Assembly (NCBI GenBank): GCA_002507545.1 | Contig: DAVR01000011.1 | Coordinates: forward strand, 22,723-86,722 | Source of the DNA: Archaeoglobus sp. UBA230 | Lineage (GTDB): Archaea; Halobacteriota; Archaeoglobi; Archaeoglobales; Archaeoglobaceae | Reading direction: 5' to 3' | Length of the DNA stretch: 64,000 bases | Part shown: piece after piece, positions 45,445 through 52,823 of the stretch | How the letters are laid out: each line of letters begins with the position of its first letter | Numbering within the stretch: position 1 is the first letter of the stretch | Made by a program: the position numbers and the translations under genes | Notes under the pieces: generated by a model | What the model saw: the letters and a program-made list of their open reading frames with translations, nothing else | Told to the model about the DNA's origin: nothing | Database searches by the model: none

Positions 45445-46274
45445 CGTTCCACCTCCCTTAAAAGGAGCTTTGTAGAATCGTAATTTGCCGGCATAATCCT
45501 CCTGTAGTTTATGAGATCGTATAAGGCAAGTATTCCGTCCCTGCCAAGAATTTCAGCCTGAATTCCTCCCCTCCTGAGTCCAGCAATAACAGTCTCAACT
45601 CTCCTCTTTAGCTCTGAAACGTCCTGAGCTGTAACGACTACGAAGTATCTCCTCTGAATAATCTCTCCAACAACTCGATTGAGCCACCTTATGTAATCGT
45701 CGAGAACATTCCTAAGCATGGGATTTGCAGCTATATCTTCATCTCTGTACCTTAAAACGAGGTGGTTCATGTATCTGGTGATGTCGAATTCACAAGCTAT
45801 GCTGAGGATCTGAATTGGAAAGTCGAGGGAGTTGAGCATGTCCTTGTAAGAGTCGAGATACGCTCTCTGCTCGGTAGGGAGAGCATAGAAGAAATTTACT
45901 GGCTTTACCTCGATTACAGATGCTATTGATCCATCTGACAGCTTGCATATCCAGTCATCAACAAACCTTAACGATGGAATGTATTTAGTTGTGTCAACTT
46001 CGTGAGCGTAAACGGTTTTTCTCTTTACTAGAAAGTATGCAGCATATGCTGGAAATGCGTATCCCGTTTCTTCTGGCATCATTGCCTTTAACAGTACGAG
46101 AAATGCAAACGTTAGAAGTGATACAGCTATGGCGAATTCGCTATAGTCTGCTAAAAGTAGCCAAACAAATCCTGAGATTAGCCCTATTATTAGTAGTTCG
46201 AGGGATGTAAAGCCGAATATCTTTAATTCACCTTCTAAGACTGACGGAAAGTCAACGACTCTCAGCCCCTCCAT
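45441..46274 (-). CDS. VirB3/PrgI-like membrane domain fused to a VirB4 N-terminal-like domain
   Basis: This 277-residue protein has two transmembrane helices at 26-42 and 47-64, as in VirB3/PrgI proteins. A soluble domain follows with AHEVDTTKYIPSLRFVDDWI and ALPTEQRAYLDSYKDMLNSLDFPIQIL, the pattern of VirB4/TraC N-terminal domains. I infer that the VirB4 N-domain has moved from the ATPase to this VirB3-like protein. ATG 46274 is about 26 bases after a TATA-like GTATTTAAATC, so the mRNA is probably leaderless. It is the first gene of the VirB3-VirB4-VirD4-unknown operon. Confidence 0.82.
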   Translation of the reverse strand: MEGLRVVDFPSVLEGELKIFGFTSLELLIIGLISGFVWLLLADYSEFAIAVSLLTFAFLVLLKAMMPEETGYAFPAYAAYFLVKRKTVYAHEVDTTKYIPSLRFVDDWICKLSDGSIASVIEVKPVNFFYALPTEQRAYLDSYKDMLNSLDFPIQILSIACEFDITRYMNHLVLRYRDEDIAANPMLRNVLDDYIRWLNRVVGEIIQRRYFVVVTAQDVSELKRRVETVIAGLRRGGIQAEILGRDGILALYDLINYRRIMPANYDSTKLLLREVER

Positions 46275-46345
46275 GTATATATTTCCACATCAATGTATTT
46301 AAATCTTAGGTGAAAGTATTTATTTAAGTAAGTATAAGTGGAATT
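46275..46345. promoter_or_regulatory. Divergent promoter with repeated AAGTA-type motifs
   Basis: Back-to-back TATA-like boxes lie at about 46296-46305 (minus) and 46319-46329 (plus), each about 25 bases from its start codon. Between them is GTGAAAGTATTTATTTAAGTAAG followed by TATAAGTGG (split here), with at least three AAGTA or AAGTG half-sites. Very similar runs occur in the 54521-54624 promoter region of the pilin genes. This suggests a shared operator for the transfer apparatus. Confidence 0.5.
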
Positions 46346-46858
46346 ATGCAGTTTAGGAAATTACCGCGCAATGTATTTTCGAGAGGGTGTAACAGCTCAA
46401 ACCAAAATGGGAGTAGATCTGAACAGGGTTTTGTCGAGGTTATAGGTGAACTCCTAATTCTTGCAATCGTAGTTTTCGTGGCTTCGCAGATAGCATTAGC
46501 TCTGAAGCCGCCAGAAGTTGAAAAATATGCAGATGTGCTTATAAGAGATGCCAAGGAACCACTTGCAACTAATCAGGCGTTTGATATTATCATGATTGCT
46601 GGAAGTGTTAGATATTCCGATTTAAAGGTTGTTTTGAGAGATGCTACTGATGGAAACTTGCTGGATATTGCAACGTATAATGGTAATCAAATTGCCGGCA
46701 ACATTATCCAAGCTACAATTAGCGATGCAGATAGTTACTTTTCTACAGGAGATGTGCTGAGGTTTACTCACACTGGAGTCCTACAACCTAGAAGGTATGA
46801 GATAACTATTGTCGATAAGAAATGTACCATTGCAGACTCACTTGTCGAGATGAAATAA
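46346..46858 (+). CDS. Type IV pilin-like protein
   Basis: This 170-residue protein has a basic leader, a Gly28-Phe29 processing point (QGFVEVIGELLIL) and one hydrophobic helix (29-52), the archaeal class III prepilin layout. The head domain (55-170) is beta-rich. The leader of 28 residues is long for archaea and the exact start is uncertain. It would be cleaved by a PibD/EppA-like peptidase not seen here and may form an extracellular filament. Its gene is divergent from the VirB operon, sharing the AAGTA-motif promoter. Confidence 0.75.
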   Translation: MQFRKLPRNVFSRGCNSSNQNGSRSEQGFVEVIGELLILAIVVFVASQIALALKPPEVEKYADVLIRDAKEPLATNQAFDIIMIAGSVRYSDLKVVLRDATDGNLLDIATYNGNQIAGNIIQATISDADSYFSTGDVLRFTHTGVLQPRRYEITIVDKKCTIADSLVEMK

Positions 46859-46913
46859 CTTGTTTACATAATTGTCAACTAAAAAATAAAAGAATTTGAG
46901 TCGACAAAAATGA

Positions 46914-47129
46914 GTATCGAGTTATTTTATCAAACCTATTCCAGCAATTTTAGGCATCATAAAAGCTGATAAACTGATAAACTCGTCGAGGAGATACTTT
47001 GCAACTGTTTGCACACTTAAGCATCGCGAAGATAAGAATTTCACATGTAAGCACATAGTTACAGTAATGCAACAATTGAACAACAACCACGGAAAGAATC
47101 GAATTACGATTATGATGTATACAACTTAG
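46914..47129 (+). pseudogene. SWIM zinc-finger-like protein remnant
   Basis: In a 335-base spacer a frame without a usable start codon reads ...SSRRYFATVCTLKH, then FTCKHIVTVMQQL before TAG. The C-x...CKH ending is reminiscent of the SWIM zinc finger (CxC...CxH) found in transposases and DNA-binding proteins. Only about 70 codons remain open. I interpret it as a decayed gene; chance similarity cannot be ruled out. Nothing else was recognised in this spacer. Confidence 0.35.
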
Positions 47130-47193
47130 AACCAATGAAGTCTCATACCAGAAAGAAAAACCTTAAGAAAATACTAATAGATATTGACGCTAG

Positions 47194-48273
47194 ATGGGCA
47201 TTGAGGGGGTTGTTATGTCAAATGAATCTCCAATTGTTGTCGTTATACCACCAGCATCTTCTATAGATCTAGCAGTTACTCTGGAGGTACCAACACCAAT
47301 AGCAAAGATTGAAACTCTTGGACTGCTACTGTTTGCGGATGTTGCATATGTCGAACCGAGTCTGACAGATAAATTACAAAAAATATCCAAGTTGGTCGAA
47401 ATTCGTCCATATCCTGATGAGATCTACCTTACTTACAACAACGGACTTGATAGAGTAGATAATTTGTTATTTAACACTATTCGCTTTGCCGCAGAAAATT
47501 ATGCTCTTCTATCATTCCTTAATGACGAGGAACTGGATAATATGATGGAAATTGTCCATGAATATGGTTCTGAGTATAGGCCGCTCTTGTACAGAAGCTC
47601 CTTGGTTTGTGATATTTTGAGATTTATAGTGTCCAATGAATTAAGCCCTGATATTAGTAACATTTCAGAAGATTGTCTGCAACAATTGGCAGAATTATCG
47701 GAAGTGTTTAAGGAAGATCTTCAAACAGCAGTTTTGTATTACACGGAAAGACTCTCAGGGCAACGCTTTTTGAACCAGCAAAATAAATTCTGGCTTAAGG
47801 AAGAGATCTCACGAGGTCAGCAGGAAGTTTTACGTCTACTCTCGCCAGAAAAGTTAAAGAAATTTGACAAATCTGCTTTGATTTCGGATGGAATCCAAGC
47901 ACTAGTCTCGTACATTTTTGGTTTAGCGTCCATACCTGCACCTATAAGCACAATCTTGGAAGCGTATCGCCAGATAAAATCCAAGCGAGTTCTGAGTTCT
48001 CCACGCGCTAAATTGGGATGGGCTACTTTAGTCATTAAAAGAATTCTGATGTCTGGATTAAGCACAATTAACGAACCTAGTAAATGTATCGTTTGCTCAT
48101 TGACACTGGAGGAGATAGAAAGAATGTCGAAAGATGATGCAGAGAAAATTATCAAAGAGCTCTTCAAACCTGAAAATTTGTGTGAAGAGCACATGGTCGC
48201 ATGGTTGAATATTAGAAAATCTCGCGCACTATTTGGGAAAAATTTACTATTAGCTATGAAAAAAATACCATAA
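47194..48273 (+). CDS. Uncharacterised AT-rich orphan protein, 359 aa
   Basis: The start is ATG 47194 or the in-frame ATG 47215. The protein is soluble and mostly helical. Near the C-terminus it has CIVC...CEEH (about residues 302-335), a possible Zn finger of CxxC..CxxH type. No family is recognised. The base composition is clearly more AT-rich than the VirB operon, suggesting a separately acquired cargo gene. A role in defence or regulation would be speculation. Confidence 0.65.
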   Translation: MGIEGVVMSNESPIVVVIPPASSIDLAVTLEVPTPIAKIETLGLLLFADVAYVEPSLTDKLQKISKLVEIRPYPDEIYLTYNNGLDRVDNLLFNTIRFAAENYALLSFLNDEELDNMMEIVHEYGSEYRPLLYRSSLVCDILRFIVSNELSPDISNISEDCLQQLAELSEVFKEDLQTAVLYYTERLSGQRFLNQQNKFWLKEEISRGQQEVLRLLSPEKLKKFDKSALISDGIQALVSYIFGLASIPAPISTILEAYRQIKSKRVLSSPRAKLGWATLVIKRILMSGLSTINEPSKCIVCSLTLEEIERMSKDDAEKIIKELFKPENLCEEHMVAWLNIRKSRALFGKNLLLAMKKIP

Positions 48274-48340
48274 TGGTTGGTGAGTCCGTCCTGTAAGGAT
48301 CTGGAGGTCGAAAACTAGTAAATACTTCAAAATACGAAAA

Positions 48341-49429
48341 ATGAAGGGAAAAATTCTGGTTTTGGCTGGGTTGATTGTTATTGGATTCCTCATTTATGGC
48401 TACTTAAATCAAGATGTCAATTCATTGCTAGAATCAGTGTTTGGTGTAAAAACTGTAGAAGTCTATGAACTTGGGCAGATGGCCGAAAGAGGCGAAATAT
48501 CTTACGAACTTTATAGATTGGCTTTATACGAAAAGCTAAGAAATCCTGATGTACTGTTTAAGTACGCGTTTGGGAAGCTATATATCTTTAAAAACGGTTC
48601 GAATTACATTCTCGAGGGGAGATACATCGAAAGAATAAACGATACGTGGTATAAAGTTGTAATTGTCTTTTACGATGATCTGTTCACAAAGAAATACTGT
48701 TCTGTCAAGGTTAATGTGAGCACAAAACTCAGAAGTGGCTATGTGGTAGATAACTGGTTCCCGAGCTATCTTAAGTTTTTACATGGAGATGGAGGAATTA
48801 TAGAGGCAAAAACAGAAAATGGAGTAGTCTATAGAGAATTAGAGATACTGGTTTACAAAAATATCAATCCAGAAGATAAAAGAATTGCTGAGGAGATTGC
48901 TAACCAAATCCTAGACTTTGCGCGTGAGAATGGTTTGACGAAGTCTCAAGCGGTTGAATTGACAGGCTTAGAATTCACACCCATTGCAATTAATTATTTC
49001 TCGGAAAACGACTGGATAACTAAACCAATCGTTTTCGAAGCTTTGGATGGTGACAAACTGGTAAAAGTATGGTTGAATACCAGTGACAGCCTTATGGAAT
49101 CCTTTATTCTCCACGGTAAAGGTAGTTGTTATGCCCAAACCTTTGTCGCAATACACGTGCTCAACAGTATGGACGTTAAAGCTGCCGAATTGGCTCTGCA
49201 TCATCGAGGAAGCAATGTTTATCACTCATATTTAGCAACACCATGCGATCAAGTGAAGGTGAATGAACTAAAGGATTCGAGATTCATATCTCCAGCAGTT
49301 ATCAAAGCTGATAAAAAACAGACACAGTGGATTGTTTACGATGTAGGTTTGTCATATGCTGAAGGATATCGAAGGTATCTAGATGACGTTCCTTTTACTG
49401 ACACAGCATATCTTATATTTTACCTATGA
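48341..49429 (+). CDS. Membrane-anchored transglutaminase-like protein
   Basis: This 362-residue protein has an N-terminal membrane helix (about 4-21) that anchors an outside domain. In the C-terminal third, Cys263 (GKGSCYAQTF), His295 (NVYHSYLA) and Asp334 (IVYDVGLSY) form the order Cys-His-Asp of transglutaminase-like peptidases, with fold-like spacing. Such proteins crosslink or cleave surface proteins. It is next to a giant Cys-rich surface protein and pilin genes, so modification of those products is an attractive but unproven idea. The gene is AT-rich and its middle region has no family I know. Confidence 0.7.
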   Translation: MKGKILVLAGLIVIGFLIYGYLNQDVNSLLESVFGVKTVEVYELGQMAERGEISYELYRLALYEKLRNPDVLFKYAFGKLYIFKNGSNYILEGRYIERINDTWYKVVIVFYDDLFTKKYCSVKVNVSTKLRSGYVVDNWFPSYLKFLHGDGGIIEAKTENGVVYRELEILVYKNINPEDKRIAEEIANQILDFARENGLTKSQAVELTGLEFTPIAINYFSENDWITKPIVFEALDGDKLVKVWLNTSDSLMESFILHGKGSCYAQTFVAIHVLNSMDVKAAELALHHRGSNVYHSYLATPCDQVKVNELKDSRFISPAVIKADKKQTQWIVYDVGLSYAEGYRRYLDDVPFTDTAYLIFYL

Positions 49430-49469
49430 CTATATTTATCATAAAATAAATAATAAGAAAGAAAAAAAT

Positions 49470-52400
49470 TTATTCTTTAATGACCTGAACTGGATAGCTG
49501 GGCAACACTTTCCAACTGTAGCCCTGATACATCGGATTAGTTATGCGTAACACAGCATTGTTCCCGCTTTCAATGCTTCCTATCCATTCATAATATCCGA
49601 GCTGAGTGAATTTTGTAAGGCTACCGCGGAGGTTGATGTTAGCGATACCATCGTAAGGTGGCGATGTCGAGGCAGGATTAGCGGCACTCCATACTGCTCC
49701 CGTTGCCGTCATTGGATCGACGTTACCGAAGTAGTAGTACTTTCCGTTGTACTCTCCAATGATATAGTATGGTATCGTTCCTATACCGCTCTCGACGAGA
49801 TAAACTGGAATGTCTTGTTCTTTACGAGGTGGTGTTTGTGTAGGTGTGGGGGTTGGAGTAGGAGTTTGAGTCGGTGTAGGCGTTGGCGTAAGTGTAGGTG
49901 TCGGCGTTGGTGTAGGTGTAACAGTTGGTGTTGGCGTAGGAGTTGGTATTACCACTACAGAACCTGTGAAAATCTTCATTTTCTTAACATCGCATCCGGC
50001 TGCATTGCAAACTGTAACTATTGCATAATCTGACTTCGTAACCTTTATCTTGAAGGGCACTTCTACAATTTTCCTCTCGTTATCGTTCAGCTCTTTTGGC
50101 CAGTGCATCGGCTTGTACATCTTTCCGCTGTAGTTAAGCTCAAGCTTTGTGACAGGTCCAATTCCCTTGTCTATCTTAATGTAGACCGTAATCTCTGAGC
50201 CTGGAAGGAACTTGCTGCCCCTCTTGACCTTTATCACCTTGGTTTTAGTTATCGAGAAGTCATCAATGTCCACGGTAACTTTTACCTCATAGCTTTTAGC
50301 GGCCCCAACCTTATTCTTAAGCCCGCTGAGAGGAATATCCACAATGTAGCTGCACTGGCTTTCACTACAGCTCTTTTCAAGCACTTTCTTCCCATCTATG
50401 AACACTCTTATTACAGCGTTTGTCGACGGTTTCTTGACCGTTATCGTAACCGGAAGCTCATCAGCAAAGTATGGCACTTCATCGTCAAGCGATAAGTCTA
50501 CGCTAACGTCTGCTTTCACAATTTCGAACGTATAGCTCTTTGAGGCTACGTGTCCAGCGGTATCGCAGGCTTCTACTCGAATGACGTGCTTGCCCTCATC
50601 TAAGTAAGTGGTGCCAACCAGCTTACAGGTTGTTCCTTTACAGTTCTTATATCCAATCTTCTTTCCATCCAAGTACACGCTTAAGCTTTTAAGCCCCTTA
50701 TCGTCTGAAGCCCAGGCAGAATACTTGAGCTCGTACGGAACTTTGATCGTTGCAATTTTACCTTCAGATGGAGTTAACCCTACAGATGGTGGGGTATCTA
50801 TAATAACTCTAACATTCCATGACTTGGATGCCGCATGCCCGCTCGTATCTTTAGCTTTGACGCTGATTGAATGTTTACCTTCTGTAAGCTTAAGGCTGGC
50901 GCTTACACTGCACGATTTTGGTGGATTACAGAACCAGAAGCACCACCACGGTTTGCAGTTCTTCGATGCAACCTCCTTTCCGTCTAAGTACATCCAGATA
51001 TATTCTACTCCAACATCGTCCGTCGCTGTCGCTGTGAAAGATTTCGTTATATATTCAACCTCCTTATCTGTCTTGAACTCTCCTCCCGGTGGTGATAAGC
51101 TTACGACAGGCGGGTTATCCTTAATTATGAACGTGTAGGTCTTCTCAGCTTTTTGATTTCCGTCATCGTAGGCGATAACTTTAACCGTGTGCTTACTTGG
51201 ACTCATTTCCAGCTTTGCGCTAACGCTGCAAGATTTCGAAGCTGGGCACCACCAGCAAGGTTTGCAGTTCGATGAAGCTTTCAGAGATCCATCCAAGTAG
51301 ATCTTAAGGCTTACAACTGCACTGTCATCTGTTGCATATGCTATAACCTTTCCTACGTACTTTCCGTCTTTGTTAACTCCGAATGTTCCTCCTGGTGGGG
51401 ATAGACTAACAGTAGGCGGGTTATCCTTCTTTACGATAGCGGTGTACTGTTTCTCAGCTGTGTGTCCGGAAGTGTCAGTAGCTACAACCTTGATTACGTG
51501 AGTTCCGGGAGATAAGAACACCTCCTTACTGAGCGAGCAGGACTTATCGTTGCAGAACAGATTCCACCATGGACAGCTGCAGCTCTTTGAAGCTTGCAGC
51601 TTACCATCCAGATATATCTTAAGGCTGTCCAGTCCAACATCGTCTGTTGCCTTCGCCGTGAAAGTGCCCTTGTAATAAGCCCCCTTCGCCTTGAAAGTTC
51701 CACCAGGCGGAGATAGGCTTACAGAAGGTGGATTATCAGCCTTAATGTAGAGCATTGCAGTAGCCTCTTTCGCATGGCCTCCTGTATCCATCGCCTTAGC
51801 CTTAACCGTATGCCATCCAGGAGATAGCTTTAAATCAATATCAAATTTGCAGTTCTTCTTATCCCACCAGAATGCCCACCACGGATTGCAATCGTAGTCT
51901 TTAACAAGTTTGCCGTCAACGTAGACTTTAACCCAGTCGAGCTCGATGTCGTCGGATGCGCTAACGGTCACCTTGCCATGCCACTTTCCATCCTTGTTAT
52001 TGACAGTATAAGTTCCGCTTGATGGCGATATGCTCACACTCGGCGGCTTGTCTACAATGACTTTTAAGTAGAAGGTCTCACTCGAAGTAGCTCCATTAGC
52101 ATCCTCAGCTACAACTTTTATACTGTGATCACCGGGTTTAAGACTAACAGTCTTGTAGAGTGAGCATGAGGAAGGATAATTACACTTGTACACTTTCTCG
52201 TCCCAGCACTTGTACTTCTTTTCGTTCTCATACCAGCACTCGTATTTTTTCTCATTCCAGCAATCCCACTTCCAGCCACACTTCTTTTCATTCCAGCATT
52301 TGTATTTCCAGTCGCAAACTTTCTCTTTCTTCCATCCGCATTTTTTCTCGTACCAACACTTATATTTCCATTCACACTCTTCGGAGCACCAGAAGCACCA

Positions 52401-52823
52401 CCATGGTTTACTACACTCGTACTTCCAGCCACACTTCCTCTCATTCCAGCACTTGTATTTCCAATCATCCCAGCACTCCTTCTTCCAACCACACTCTTTC
52501 TCATTCCAGCATTTGTACTTCTCCTTGCAGACCTTCTCCGTCTTCCAACCGCACTTCTTGACCTTCTCAGTTACCCATCCGCACTTCTTCTCCGTTTTCC
52601 ACCCGCAGCTACCGCACGACTTCGATGCTACCTTACTGCCATCAACGTACAGAGAAATCGCCTTGACTCCATCAGAATCACTTGCTGAAGCTGTGAAGGT
52701 TACCAATGTGGTTTTAACAGTGCCAGTGGGTGAAAGGCTGATAGATGGCCCTGAATTCCACCAAGCAATAGCTGGCTGGGCAATGAGCATTATCAGAAGT
52801 AGAATCGATATAACCCGCTTCAT
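49470..52823 (-). CDS. Giant secreted Ig-like repeat protein with a Cys/Trp/Lys hexad-repeat insert
   Basis: This 1117-residue protein has a signal peptide (1-20). About seven Ig/CARDB-like repeats of about 95-100 residues follow, each with PPSVSLSPPGG and AxATDDVGLDSLKIYLDGK-type sequence, then a Thr-Pro linker (about 970-1010) and a C-terminal domain. In each early repeat a short loop after the DGKxxASKxC strand holds Cys and Trp (SCPWWNLFCNDKSC and similar). In the first repeat this loop is expanded to residues 70-220, with 24 Cys and 22 Trp, mostly spaced six residues apart (KYKCWNEKKCGW units). The start ATG overlaps the preceding stop (TAATG) behind AGGAGGTG. It is surely extracellular. 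Disulfide-rich or metal-binding function is inferred. Confidence 0.85.
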   Translation of the reverse strand: MKRVISILLLIMLIAQPAIAWWNSGPSISLSPTGTVKTTLVTFTASASDSDGVKAISLYVDGSKVASKSCGSCGWKTEKKCGWVTEKVKKCGWKTEKVCKEKYKCWNEKECGWKKECWDDWKYKCWNERKCGWKYECSKPWWCFWCSEECEWKYKCWYEKKCGWKKEKVCDWKYKCWNEKKCGWKWDCWNEKKYECWYENEKKYKCWDEKVYKCNYPSSCSLYKTVSLKPGDHSIKVVAEDANGATSSETFYLKVIVDKPPSVSISPSSGTYTVNNKDGKWHGKVTVSASDDIELDWVKVYVDGKLVKDYDCNPWWAFWWDKKNCKFDIDLKLSPGWHTVKAKAMDTGGHAKEATAMLYIKADNPPSVSLSPPGGTFKAKGAYYKGTFTAKATDDVGLDSLKIYLDGKLQASKSCSCPWWNLFCNDKSCSLSKEVFLSPGTHVIKVVATDTSGHTAEKQYTAIVKKDNPPTVSLSPPGGTFGVNKDGKYVGKVIAYATDDSAVVSLKIYLDGSLKASSNCKPCWWCPASKSCSVSAKLEMSPSKHTVKVIAYDDGNQKAEKTYTFIIKDNPPVVSLSPPGGEFKTDKEVEYITKSFTATATDDVGVEYIWMYLDGKEVASKNCKPWWCFWFCNPPKSCSVSASLKLTEGKHSISVKAKDTSGHAASKSWNVRVIIDTPPSVGLTPSEGKIATIKVPYELKYSAWASDDKGLKSLSVYLDGKKIGYKNCKGTTCKLVGTTYLDEGKHVIRVEACDTAGHVASKSYTFEIVKADVSVDLSLDDEVPYFADELPVTITVKKPSTNAVIRVFIDGKKVLEKSCSESQCSYIVDIPLSGLKNKVGAAKSYEVKVTVDIDDFSITKTKVIKVKRGSKFLPGSEITVYIKIDKGIGPVTKLELNYSGKMYKPMHWPKELNDNERKIVEVPFKIKVTKSDYAIVTVCNAAGCDVKKMKIFTGSVVVIPTPTPTPTVTPTPTPTPTLTPTPTPTQTPTPTPTPTQTPPRKEQDIPVYLVESGIGTIPYYIIGEYNGKYYYFGNVDPMTATGAVWSAANPASTSPPYDGIANINLRGSLTKFTQLGYYEWIGSIESGNNAVLRITNPMYQGYSWKVLPSYPVQVIKE
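52164..52616 (-). repeat. Tandem Cys/Trp/Lys hexad-coding repeat
   Basis: This stretch codes residues 70-220 of the giant surface protein. Repeat units read CWNEKK, CGWKKE, CEWKYK and variants, with Cys at 99, 105, 111, 117, 125, 131, 137, 150, 156, 162, 170, 176, 182 and 188 among others. On the opposite strand the same DNA is open as a long frame, a by-product of composition. The repeats probably arose by tandem duplication. Confidence 0.9.
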
